DNA of 64,000 nucleotides, from assembly GCA_947089905.1 (NCBI GenBank), contig CAMUMG010000003.1:311210-375209 (forward strand). The letters run 5' to 3'. The notes under the pieces are model-generated. The model saw nothing but the letters and a program-made list of their open reading frames with translations. It searched no databases and was not told the origin of the DNA. Each line of letters opens with the position of its first letter. Positions within the stretch are counted from its first letter, which is position 1. Below, in pieces: positions 54,911 to 62,790 of the stretch. The position numbers and the translations under genes were made by a program. The DNA comes from an uncultured Lachnospiraceae bacterium (GTDB taxonomy: Bacteria > Bacillota > Clostridia > Lachnospirales > Lachnospiraceae).

Positions 54911-54928
54911 TTTCTTCTCTCCTCATTT

Positions 54929-56095
54929 TTATTTCAGTTTTATCACTCTCGATAACATTCTTACAATATCATATCCATCCCATATGATATCCATATCTAA
55001 GGCAGCTCCAAAAGGCACAATCCGATCAATTCCTTTTAAATTATTATCTATAACCCATCTTTGAATTTTCTTTGGATCAATTCCAAAATAGGTTATTGTC
55101 TGAACTTTCTTTGTTATAAATTCTGTCAGATCTTCTAACTGTTTGATATCATATTCGTAAAAATAACCACACTTACCGGAATACTTGGTGATATCTTCTA
55201 ACTTACTTAGTTCAATACAATAGGCAATATTTTTTCTCCAATAGAGGTGATTTATTTTTTCTTCTTCAATCGCATCTTTACATAGCTGTAAATACTTATC
55301 TACACAAGAAGAAGGTTGCAGATGATATTTTTTCTCTGCATAATCTGCAGCTTGATTCCAAAAGTACTCTTTTGCATCTTTACTTTGGTTGAGCCAGAAA
55401 ATAAGTTTTGGTGATGAACAGGCATTTTGATCCATCTGCCATGTATCGTGATAAAAAGCTTCTGCTACTTGATTTATCTCTTCTTTTGAACTTTCTAAAA
55501 TCTTTTTCCCATCAATTAGAGCAAATGAATAGCGATCCGCAAAGGCAAGGTCAATACATTTTGGATTTGTACCACATTTTTTGATTAAATTTACAGTTTC
55601 ATCTCCGCCCCAAATTAATCTGCCGTCTGCCATATTGCTGAAATATTCTGTAATATCCAAGCTTGCAGGATAAGACACCCATGCAGTTCTCTCTTTTATC
55701 TGAGGATAGGATTCCAATACTTTTTTTACAATATCTCTTACAATGCTTATTTGTATAAAGGGTTTAGAGGGAACCCTGACAAGATTGGCATTTCCTGAAA
55801 GAAGTCCAAACGCATAGGAAAATACAAAATTTATTGGTATATTGGACGGAGTAATGTGAAATACAAGTCCACGCCCTAATCTATTTTCTTCTATATTTGC
55901 CTCTTCTTTCATCCGCAAAAGGTTTGTTTTTCTGCACCAAAAGGCAAATGTTATAATATCCGAATACTGTTTTGCATTGCTATCCTTTAATAATGCTGTT
56001 GATACATCACCTAAAAATTGAATTACCATTTGACTATATGGTTGTAATGGTACATGACTTATATTTTCTTCTCCTAAAATATAATTAACGTTCAT
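54929..56095 (-). CDS. LuxC-like acyl-CoA/acyl-protein reductase
   Basis: 388 aa from the chosen start. An aldehyde-dehydrogenase-like fold: GRGLVFHITPSNIPINFVFSYAFGLLSGNANLVRVPSK, catalytic Cys in QNACSSPKLIFW, GIDPKKIQRWV. It would reduce an activated acyl group to an aldehyde with NADPH. The start at 56095 (MNVNYILGEE) has a GGGGG site 12 bases upstream. The longer in-frame start at 56182 would overlap the LuxE-like gene by 98 bases and is unlikely. LuxC is best known from bioluminescence, but no luciferase genes are present. Confidence 0.85.
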   Translation of the reverse strand: MNVNYILGEENISHVPLQPYSQMVIQFLGDVSTALLKDSNAKQYSDIITFAFWCRKTNLLRMKEEANIEENRLGRGLVFHITPSNIPINFVFSYAFGLLSGNANLVRVPSKPFIQISIVRDIVKKVLESYPQIKERTAWVSYPASLDITEYFSNMADGRLIWGGDETVNLIKKCGTNPKCIDLAFADRYSFALIDGKKILESSKEEINQVAEAFYHDTWQMDQNACSSPKLIFWLNQSKDAKEYFWNQAADYAEKKYHLQPSSCVDKYLQLCKDAIEEEKINHLYWRKNIAYCIELSKLEDITKYSGKCGYFYEYDIKQLEDLTEFITKKVQTITYFGIDPKKIQRWVIDNNLKGIDRIVPFGAALDMDIIWDGYDIVRMLSRVIKLK

Positions 56096-57158
56096 AGGTA
56101 TCACTACACCCCCTGATCTCAGCACCCTTGATTCTGCCATGTATCTTAAAATATTTTCCCATCCGCTTACATGGGCAATCATCTTCTCCTAAAATCTCTC
56201 CTTCGTCTTCTGTCAACAGTACATGTCCCGGATAACTTGTAGGAATCAGAGATTGTAATTCAATTAACCCTCTTTCTCCTATATTTGCAACAGAAAAATC
56301 ATCGGGTTTTCGTATGATAATATCTGAAAAGACAGAACAGTGCATTGCCCCATATTCACACTCTACAAAGACAGAACCCAGTTGTTCTGCCATGCCATAA
56401 TAGTTATGAATTTCAATATTCCCCATCGTTTTACGGATGGTTTCATTATAAGTAGCAGTATCTACAGCCTTGTCCTTTAACTTTTTCCAGCCTCCTATAT
56501 GAAATAGGATTCCTTTTTCTATATGAAAAGAAATTTTTCTTTCTTTTAGAATTTGAATTACATACTGCCATATCATATAGGTATATCCAAACATTAAGAT
56601 AGTTTCGTTTTGATATTTATTAAAAAAAGAATTTATCGCATCCAGATCTAAATTCATTTTTTCATCGAGTGCATATGTTATATTTCTTCCAAAAGTCTGA
56701 AATCCAATAATCCCTGCTCCTCTTGCAGAAAACATACTTCTATCCTTTAATACCTGCTTAGAATCTAAGATTAAAAGCGGAAGTCTTTTTTTGCCTATAT
56801 AAGAAGTTATAATACTTGTCAAAACCTTTGTCTGAGCTTCCACATTATTTCTGTCCAGAAAAATTTTTGAAACTTGCTGCCCTGAAGTTCCTGACGAAGT
56901 CATTGTTTTTACAATCTGATCTTTTTTTGTACTGATAAGTTCATATTCTTTAAAAAGTCGTACTGGAAGCATAGGAGCATCTTCCGGTAAAAATGAAGTA
57001 CCATAGGAATATCCAAGTGTATCTATTATTTTTTTATATTCAGGACATCCATTGTAATGCTTCCATGTAAGATCTGATATGTATTTTGTATATAACTTTC
57101 TTTTTTCTTCTTTGTTTAGTCCATATGGCTGTATCTTTATCAATTCATCCATTGCCAT
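56085..57158 (-). CDS. LuxE-like acyl-protein synthetase
   Basis: 357 aa: MTSSGTSGQQVSKIFLDR (adenylate-forming P-loop), SARGAGIIGFQTFGRN, HNYYGMAEQLGSVFVECE. LuxE activates a fatty acid as acyl-AMP and holds it on a Cys before LuxC reduces it. Here it immediately precedes the LuxC-like gene (11-base overlap with the chosen start). The C-terminus ends in a Cys-rich CKRMG...CSDTYER stretch. Part of the acyl-aldehyde branch of the locus. Confidence 0.85.
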   Translation of the reverse strand: MAMDELIKIQPYGLNKEEKRKLYTKYISDLTWKHYNGCPEYKKIIDTLGYSYGTSFLPEDAPMLPVRLFKEYELISTKKDQIVKTMTSSGTSGQQVSKIFLDRNNVEAQTKVLTSIITSYIGKKRLPLLILDSKQVLKDRSMFSARGAGIIGFQTFGRNITYALDEKMNLDLDAINSFFNKYQNETILMFGYTYMIWQYVIQILKERKISFHIEKGILFHIGGWKKLKDKAVDTATYNETIRKTMGNIEIHNYYGMAEQLGSVFVECEYGAMHCSVFSDIIIRKPDDFSVANIGERGLIELQSLIPTSYPGHVLLTEDEGEILGEDDCPCKRMGKYFKIHGRIKGAEIRGCSDTYER

Positions 57159-57850
57159 TATCGTACCTCTTTTATATAGATATCTGTTGTTTTCTCAAAA
57201 GTTGCACCTAAAAAGGTATATAAATTTAAGACGGGAAGATTGGAGGAAGAAATATAGCCTTGAATCCTTTTATAGCCCTTTTGTCTATATTCCTTTATTA
57301 CATAAGAATACATCGATAGTGCTATACCTGCTGGCCTAAATTTTTCTTCTACCGCCGCCATATGAATATAGGCTGTTTTTTTATCTATCTCCCTAACAGC
57401 AAGAAATCCTGCAATTTCTTTTTGAAATCTGCATATATACACCTGTTCTAACTCATCAATCCATTGATCCATGATACAATTTGCTTTTTGTTGATTATAA
57501 TGGATATCTACATGAAAACGCCGATCTTTTAAAAAGTTTCGATGTGCTATCTGTTTGATCGCTTCCTTATTTTCTGTAGTTAGTTCTGGCGTAATACGTA
57601 TAAACCGTTCATAATCTATTTTACTTTTTGATAGATTAATAGAAACATAAAACATTCTATCTGCAAAGATATAGTGATCATCTAAAAGTTTTTGCTTATC
57701 AAAGTTATCTGGAACACTTACTCTTATATTGGTAGGACTTTGATTCCAATAAAATGATTCGTTCCTTTCTTGAAACTCTTCCCATTCATCACATTCCACA
57801 TTGACTACTTTGATATCAGAACTATACTCTCTATAATCTATTGTTATCAT
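57158..57850 (-). CDS. GNAT family N-acetyltransferase
   Basis: 230 aa. The C-terminal half shows the GNAT plan: EIAGFLAVREI, AYIHMAAVEEKFRPAGIALSMYSYVIKEYRQKGYKRIQGYISSSNLPVLNLYTFLGATFEKTT (acyl-CoA loop RPAGIA). The N-terminal 100 residues are a separate region. Similar to WecD-type acyltransferases of nonulosonate or amino-sugar pathways. It shares one base with the LuxE-like gene and 4 with the ligase. It could acylate an amino sugar with the locus-made acyl unit. Confidence 0.85.
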   Translation of the reverse strand: MITIDYREYSSDIKVVNVECDEWEEFQERNESFYWNQSPTNIRVSVPDNFDKQKLLDDHYIFADRMFYVSINLSKSKIDYERFIRITPELTTENKEAIKQIAHRNFLKDRRFHVDIHYNQQKANCIMDQWIDELEQVYICRFQKEIAGFLAVREIDKKTAYIHMAAVEEKFRPAGIALSMYSYVIKEYRQKGYKRIQGYISSSNLPVLNLYTFLGATFEKTTDIYIKEVR

Positions 57851-59274
57851 TCTTTTTCACCTAATGCAGAATATAATACCTTTCCTGATTCGTTTCTTGG
57901 AATCTTTTCTATAAGATGAACCGTAAATCCTCTACTGCTGATTTTTGTATGATTGATAATATATTGCTTTACTATACTTTCCTTTTGTGGATCTGTAATA
58001 TAAATTCGCATATGATCATCTGTTCCAACACATACATTTTCTATCTCTTCTCTTTTTAATAAGCTTTCCACTTCATCTAAATTAACTCGATTTCCAAAGA
58101 TCTTTAAAAACCTTTTCTTTCGTCCAACAATATAATAAAATCCATCTTTATCTCTTTTTGCCATATCTCCTGTACATAATCTTTTATTATTTTCATCACC
58201 TTTTGATAGATCCCATCTGTTTTCTGCATATCCTAATGTGACATTATCTCCATAATAGATGAGTTCCCCTGTACATTCTGTATCATAAATGATTTTATCA
58301 TCTGTATCAATCAGTTCAAATTTTCCTCCCGGTATGGCAATTCCAATACTTCCTGCCTTTTTTGCCGCATTTTCCCAAGGCAGATAAGACATTCTTGCAG
58401 TTGCCTCTGTTTGCCCATACATAATAATCATTTGAATCTTCTTTTTGACACAGATATCATTAAATTCTTCTGCCATTTCTTTTGACAATTTACCGCCTGC
58501 CTGTGTAAGATACCGCAAAGAAGGAAGATCCATCTCTGAAAAACGTAGTTTTTTTAATATCTCATAAATATAGGGAACTCCGCCAAATGTCGTTGCTTTT
58601 TGTTCTTTTATTAATGTCCAGAATTCCTTATTCATCAAGCTCGCTTCTGTTAAAATCATCGTTGCTCCACAGTATAGATGAGTATTAAGAATAGACAGTC
58701 CATAAGTATAATTCATCGGAAGTGTTGTAATTGCCCGATCTGTATTTAGAATTTTAAGATACTCTACAATAGATTTTGTATTACTGATTAGATTTTCTTT
58801 TGACTGTCTTACTAATTTTGGGCTTCCTGTACTGCCTGATGTTGTAAGAAGCAAAGCAAGTTCTTCATTTAATGAATAATCTTGTGTAAAATTTGTTTCA
58901 AGCAAGACATAATGTCTATATTCATATATACATTTCGTATTCTTTGCCATCGCCGCTTTTTCTTTTGGACACCAAATGTAAGCAGGAGCATATGTTTCAC
59001 ATAATATATCAAATAAGCTAACATCAATATCACTGCTTAAGAGAACAGGAACAATATCATTTCTTAAAAATCCTACATAACCTGTAACGGATTCTATACT
59101 ATTTTGACACATAGAAAAGACAATACTTCTGCTTTTCATATTATTTGTAATTTGATCTGCCTGTATTGTCAATTCACGATAAGTAATTTCATTCTTTTTA
59201 TCATCCACTAGAGCAATCTGACTGCCAAAGTCTTGTAGTTTGTCAAATATCATTCCTTTATTTTCACCTGCCAT
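57847..59274 (-). CDS. AMP-forming acyl/amino-acid ligase (ANL superfamily)
   Basis: 475 aa: LLTTSGSTGSPKLVRQSKEN (P-loop), TTLPMNYTYGLSILNTHLYCG, IIMYGQTEATARMSYLPW, CTGDMAKRDKDGFYYIVGRKKRFLKIFGNRVNLDEVE, and catalytic Lys in RNESGKVLYSA. It activates a carboxylic acid as adenylate and probably loads it onto the ACP encoded next to it (3 bases away). The acid cannot be read from the sequence. Confidence 0.92.
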   Translation of the reverse strand: MAGENKGMIFDKLQDFGSQIALVDDKKNEITYRELTIQADQITNNMKSRSIVFSMCQNSIESVTGYVGFLRNDIVPVLLSSDIDVSLFDILCETYAPAYIWCPKEKAAMAKNTKCIYEYRHYVLLETNFTQDYSLNEELALLLTTSGSTGSPKLVRQSKENLISNTKSIVEYLKILNTDRAITTLPMNYTYGLSILNTHLYCGATMILTEASLMNKEFWTLIKEQKATTFGGVPYIYEILKKLRFSEMDLPSLRYLTQAGGKLSKEMAEEFNDICVKKKIQMIIMYGQTEATARMSYLPWENAAKKAGSIGIAIPGGKFELIDTDDKIIYDTECTGELIYYGDNVTLGYAENRWDLSKGDENNKRLCTGDMAKRDKDGFYYIVGRKKRFLKIFGNRVNLDEVESLLKREEIENVCVGTDDHMRIYITDPQKESIVKQYIINHTKISSRGFTVHLIEKIPRNESGKVLYSALGEKE

Positions 59275-59276
59275 TC

Positions 59277-59516
59277 TTATAACTCTACATTATATTTTTT
59301 CATAAATTCTTTTCCTTTTTCATAGGAATTAAATTCTACAATATCATCTGTATCAAACATAATATCAAAAGTATCTTCTAAGGCAGCGATCAGTCCCATA
59401 TGTCCTACACTGTCCCACTGTGGAATAGATTGATAGATTAATTTATCGTTTAAACTGTTTTCCTCGATTTCAAAGGTTTCTAAAAATACCAAATTATACT
59501 TTTCTAAGTTTGACAT
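59277..59516 (-). CDS. acyl carrier protein, second
   Basis: 79 aa from the chosen start. Phosphopantetheine Ser in QWDSVGHMGLI. AGGAG lies 9 bases before the start at 59516, which overlaps the stop of the upstream gene (TAATG). It precedes the ligase by 3 bases, which suggests that the pair is a loading module. It differs clearly from the other ACP of the locus. Confidence 0.88.
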   Translation of the reverse strand: MSNLEKYNLVFLETFEIEENSLNDKLIYQSIPQWDSVGHMGLIAALEDTFDIMFDTDDIVEFNSYEKGKEFMKKYNVEL

Positions 59517-60679
59517 TATGTACTTCTCCTTTTCCATTGTTCTAACAAGTCCCCTAATTCTTTTTCATTCTTTGGAATCATGATTCTTTCTTTTTCTATA
59601 TACTGTTTTCTCATTTTTTCTACTAATTCATCCATCTCTTTTTTTTCTGCTTCTACTGCACAAATTTTGTAGGTAAATAAAATATAGGGATGTTTATGAA
59701 AAGTATGTATTAATCCAAATACACCTGTAGATGTATTTGTTATAATCAGTTTATTATCTAAATTGCATTGAAATAAGATAAGTTCGATTGGCAGAGTGTT
59801 ATTATCAATATCAATTTCTGTCGTTTCTAAAGGGAAAAAAATTTCTGACTTTTGACTGAGTGGATGCAGCTTCACACAGATTGTACTATTATCTAAACAA
59901 TCAATTATATACTTTACTATTTTATCTATATTTTGATAGGGCTTTTTTGATTGTATTTTAGGTGCATCTGCAATATAAATTACTTCTTTTGTCAGATATT
60001 TAGGAATAACTCTTTTTAATTCTTTTTCTGAAAATTCTTTTATAATATGAAAACTTTTAAAATTTTTCCATGTGATTGGAGGCATTTTTATGAGATTTAT
60101 TCCACTCTTTCCATTTGATTCCTCTGGACAATAAAGATATAATCCCTTTACTCTCTTTTTTGTTTTAAATGAAAGCAGACCATAATATAGCAGATTTCTT
60201 ATTTCTGCTCTTATTCCAAAACTTGGGACTGTACGAAACAACCAATTCTTAGTGGAATTATATGCTGACAATCCCTCTTCAATAAAAAATATATCTATTT
60301 GTCTGTTGTACTTCGTTATATATTTATATACATACAGACTTTCACTCCAAAAGGCGGCAGTAAAAAACAAGTCATAGGTTTTATTTTCCAACTTCATTTT
60401 TAGCTGTGAAGTCAACTGACTGCGTATCCTATAAATATTAAAGAATATGTCTATACTTTCTTTTATTCCTTTTCTCTTTCTTTCTAAATAGGATTTTGGC
60501 ATATCTAAAAAAATAATATTGGAAAAAATCTGTTCTTTCCTTATTTCTTCAACCAGTGATGTTGATATTCTACTTAAACGAAAGATAAGTAAATCTGCAT
60601 CGACATCCTTATAAAAGTTACATTTCACATTGACATAATTTATTAACTGCATATCTGTCCATGCGTAAAATAATACCAT
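59516..60679 (-). CDS. sialyltransferase-like glycosyltransferase, second (GT52/polysialyltransferase superfamily)
   Basis: 387 aa. The bacterial sialyltransferase motifs are complete: EEG (FFIEEGLSAYNS), HP in CVKLHPLSQ, and a Ser/Thr motif TNTSTGVFGL. It resembles the other transferase at 51149 in overall plan. It probably adds Neu5Ac from CMP to the glycan or extends a polysialic chain. Shares its stop with the ACP start. Confidence 0.75.
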   Translation of the reverse strand: MVLFYAWTDMQLINYVNVKCNFYKDVDADLLIFRLSRISTSLVEEIRKEQIFSNIIFLDMPKSYLERKRKGIKESIDIFFNIYRIRSQLTSQLKMKLENKTYDLFFTAAFWSESLYVYKYITKYNRQIDIFFIEEGLSAYNSTKNWLFRTVPSFGIRAEIRNLLYYGLLSFKTKKRVKGLYLYCPEESNGKSGINLIKMPPITWKNFKSFHIIKEFSEKELKRVIPKYLTKEVIYIADAPKIQSKKPYQNIDKIVKYIIDCLDNSTICVKLHPLSQKSEIFFPLETTEIDIDNNTLPIELILFQCNLDNKLIITNTSTGVFGLIHTFHKHPYILFTYKICAVEAEKKEMDELVEKMRKQYIEKERIMIPKNEKELGDLLEQWKRRST

Positions 60680-60695
60680 ATCATATTGATATCCT

Positions 60696-61706
60696 TTACT
60701 TTATAATTCTCCATAATATAGTTGCTACAGGATAAAGGAAATAATTTGTTTTTCTTAGTAATAAAATACTTATTCTTGTATTTGCAGCATAGGCAGCAGG
60801 ACAATTTTTCTTTAACTTTTTTTCTGCAAAAATAAGTTCCTGTTTCGCTTTTTTGCTATATGGTAAACTAAGAGCTATTTGTACTTGATTTATTTCCATT
60901 CTTGCTATCCCTTTTGCAAGATAAGCTAGAACCTCTTTTTTATCCCCAGCACTGTTACGTTCTCTATAAAAATCAGTCAAAGTTTTTATGACTTTTTGAT
61001 GTTGTATTCTATTTTTTTTCATATTTTTAACTGATACACTTTGATTTTCTAACCCAAGTCGATAGATATAAACAGGCATATCTAAAATACATACTGTTTT
61101 TATCCAAGGTATTGGAAATAGAATATACTGCATATCAACATAAAAAGAATGTTCTAGCAATTTTATATCATGTTGTTTGAGCAGTTTTGTCCGGATTGTC
61201 CATTGGTGCATACAAATATAGACCTGATTGGATATTTTTTTAAATGAAGTCACATATCCATTTTTTATATGTTCTGCCCCTTCTATTTTCCTTTTTTGTA
61301 TCTTTATTCGTCTATTATTTTTATAGATTGCACAAAGAAAGGGGGTTGCTATTAAATCACTCTCTATTGTCTTTAGCCTTTTTAGGTATTGATCATAGGC
61401 TTTGGAATTTACTTTATCATCTCCATCTACAATTTTAAAATACTTACCAACTGCATGTTCAATTCCTACATTAATTGCAGAACCATGTCCTCCATTTTCT
61501 TTATGGATCACTTTTATAATGTTTGGATATTTCAAAGCATACCAATCTGCTAACTGTCCGGTTTTATCCTTTGAACCATCATCTACTATAATTACCTGTG
61601 TATCATTTGCCTGTTTTGTATGTAATAAAGAATTTAAACACTCCCTTAAAAAGTGTTCCACATTATATGCTGCTACAATTACAGATAAAATCTTTTGCTC
61701 ACTCAT
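60696..61706 (-). CDS. family 2 glycosyltransferase
   Basis: 336 aa from the chosen start. GT-A fold: LSVIVAAYNVEHFLRECLNSLL, VDDGSKDKTG, NGGHGSAINVGIEHAVGKYFKIVDGDDKV (DxD), then a C-terminal part with basic helices. It uses a nucleotide sugar to lengthen the repeat unit or primer on the inside of the membrane. The start at 61706 avoids a 65-base overlap with the upstream gene; the longer in-frame start at 61778 is improbable. Confidence 0.88.
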   Translation of the reverse strand: MSEQKILSVIVAAYNVEHFLRECLNSLLHTKQANDTQVIIVDDGSKDKTGQLADWYALKYPNIIKVIHKENGGHGSAINVGIEHAVGKYFKIVDGDDKVNSKAYDQYLKRLKTIESDLIATPFLCAIYKNNRRIKIQKRKIEGAEHIKNGYVTSFKKISNQVYICMHQWTIRTKLLKQHDIKLLEHSFYVDMQYILFPIPWIKTVCILDMPVYIYRLGLENQSVSVKNMKKNRIQHQKVIKTLTDFYRERNSAGDKKEVLAYLAKGIARMEINQVQIALSLPYSKKAKQELIFAEKKLKKNCPAAYAANTRISILLLRKTNYFLYPVATILWRIIK

Positions 61707-61713
61707 AAAATCT

Positions 61714-62535
61714 TCATTCTTTCTGCCGTAAATAGTTTTGATATAATTTTGCCCGAAGCCAAGTAGGCTGCATTGCAAAAATAAAACTAACTACTAAAGC
61801 ACTAAAGTATTCTGCACGATTTAGTAATTTTAATTGATATTGTTGTTTTCTTAACTTTTTATGAGAAAGAAAATATGAATATCCTCCTCTTCTGCGATAG
61901 ACTTCTGTTCCAGTCCGCACATGAACTAATACCTGTGGAAGATTGTGAAACTTTGCTCCCTGCGCTAACATTCTATTCCAAAGATCGTAATCTTCCAAAA
62001 GTGGAAAATGACAGTAGTTTCCTGCCTTTAATACAGCTTCCTTTCGAAACATTACAGTCACATGATTGACAGGATTTCGATACTTCCCATAAACTAAAAT
62101 ATCAGATTGTTTTTGGGGCATTAACTTCTTTCTATAATTTCCATCAGGAAGAAATTCTTCAATTCCTCCACCAACTACAGAAATCTCAGGATGTCGTAAC
62201 ATATAGTTTTCTTGTAATTCGAAACGATTTGAAACAGCAATATCATCCGTGTCCATTCTGGCAATATAGTCTTGGTGACAAAGTAACACGCCTTTTGCCA
62301 ATGCCCGTCCTAATTGAACTCGATGAGGAAATTGATAGATATATACAGGAAATTTTTCTTGTGCCTTTTTTTCCCATTCCGTAATTACAGTTTCCAAGGT
62401 CTGTGGTAGTGGTCCATCTTTCATCAAGATCAATTCATCACAAGGTCTGGTCTGTGTCAAAATACTGTCTAATGCCAGTTTTAAATATTCAGGATGTTCT
62501 TTTTCATATAAGGACATTAATACAGAAATACCCAT
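61714..62535 (-). CDS. family 2 glycosyltransferase, first gene of the glycan locus
   Basis: 273 aa: SVLMSLYEKEHPEYLKLALDSILTQ, ELILMKDGP, GRALAKGVLLCHQDYIARMDTDDIAVSNRFE (DTDD metal motif), PVNHVTVMFRK, LLEDYDLWNRML. Typical of AmsE-type transferases for capsule or exopolysaccharide. A weak AGGAT site precedes the start, and no good promoter is visible in the 240 bases up to the tnpB-like gene. Confidence 0.88.
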   Translation of the reverse strand: MGISVLMSLYEKEHPEYLKLALDSILTQTRPCDELILMKDGPLPQTLETVITEWEKKAQEKFPVYIYQFPHRVQLGRALAKGVLLCHQDYIARMDTDDIAVSNRFELQENYMLRHPEISVVGGGIEEFLPDGNYRKKLMPQKQSDILVYGKYRNPVNHVTVMFRKEAVLKAGNYCHFPLLEDYDLWNRMLAQGAKFHNLPQVLVHVRTGTEVYRRRGGYSYFLSHKKLRKQQYQLKLLNRAEYFSALVVSFIFAMQPTWLRAKLYQNYLRQKE

Positions 62536-62580
62536 ACTGTTTGTTATCCTATTCTTTTTGTTATATCTCTCAGCACAACC

Positions 62581-62616
62581 GATCAGAAAACATTTTAAAT
62601 TCTGATCTTCTTTTTT
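62581..62616 (+). terminator. palindrome with plus-strand T-run between the tnpB-like gene and the glycan locus
   Basis: GATCAGAA pairs with TTCTGATC (62581-62588 with 62600-62607). On the plus strand it is followed by TTCTTTTTT. It would terminate a plus-strand transcript, yet there is no plus-strand gene here. On the minus strand it lies about 10 bases past the end of the RNA-like region, so it may form the 3' end of that RNA. Confidence 0.45.
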
Positions 62617-62619
62617 GCA

Positions 62620-62790
62620 GCTTTCTATTTTCTAAGAATAGAGAAGCTTACAAGCGGGTGGCACTGTACCCCCAGATCAAAGTTCGAATCAAACTCTGTC
62701 CTGCCCTATATTTCTATAAGGACTTTTTCTATTTAAAAGCCGTTTCTTAAAAACAACTTTTAAAGTCAAGATGTTATTATTTATAACTCT
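62620..62790 (-). ncRNA. candidate omega-RNA / guide-RNA scaffold following the tnpB-like gene
   Basis: Minus-strand region from the last codons of the tnpB-like gene to 62620. It shows three paired parts: an AGTT-AACT hairpin near 62677-62697, a GGGT...ACCC hairpin (62656-62673) and a 28-base terminal hairpin GCTT..CTATT-loop-AATAG..AGC (62620-62647). The motif AGCGGG-n-TGTA-n-CCCCC (plus-strand 62653-62673) recurs in copy 1 at 16694-16710, with the same orientation relative to a terminal hairpin. In TnpB systems the omega RNA covers exactly this place, and the guide follows the terminal hairpin. Here that would begin near 62619 on the minus strand. Confidence 0.55.

Noticed and set aside
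54929..57158. LuxC and LuxE as signs of bioluminescence
   Set aside because: No luciferase (luxA/B) or LuxD is present, and the setting is a surface-glycan locus.
62677..62700. A tRNA T-loop-like motif (GTTCGAATC) near the tnpB-like gene
   Set aside because: The flanking bases do not form the T-stem, and no acceptor, D or anticodon arms are present. It is part of the omega-RNA-like region.
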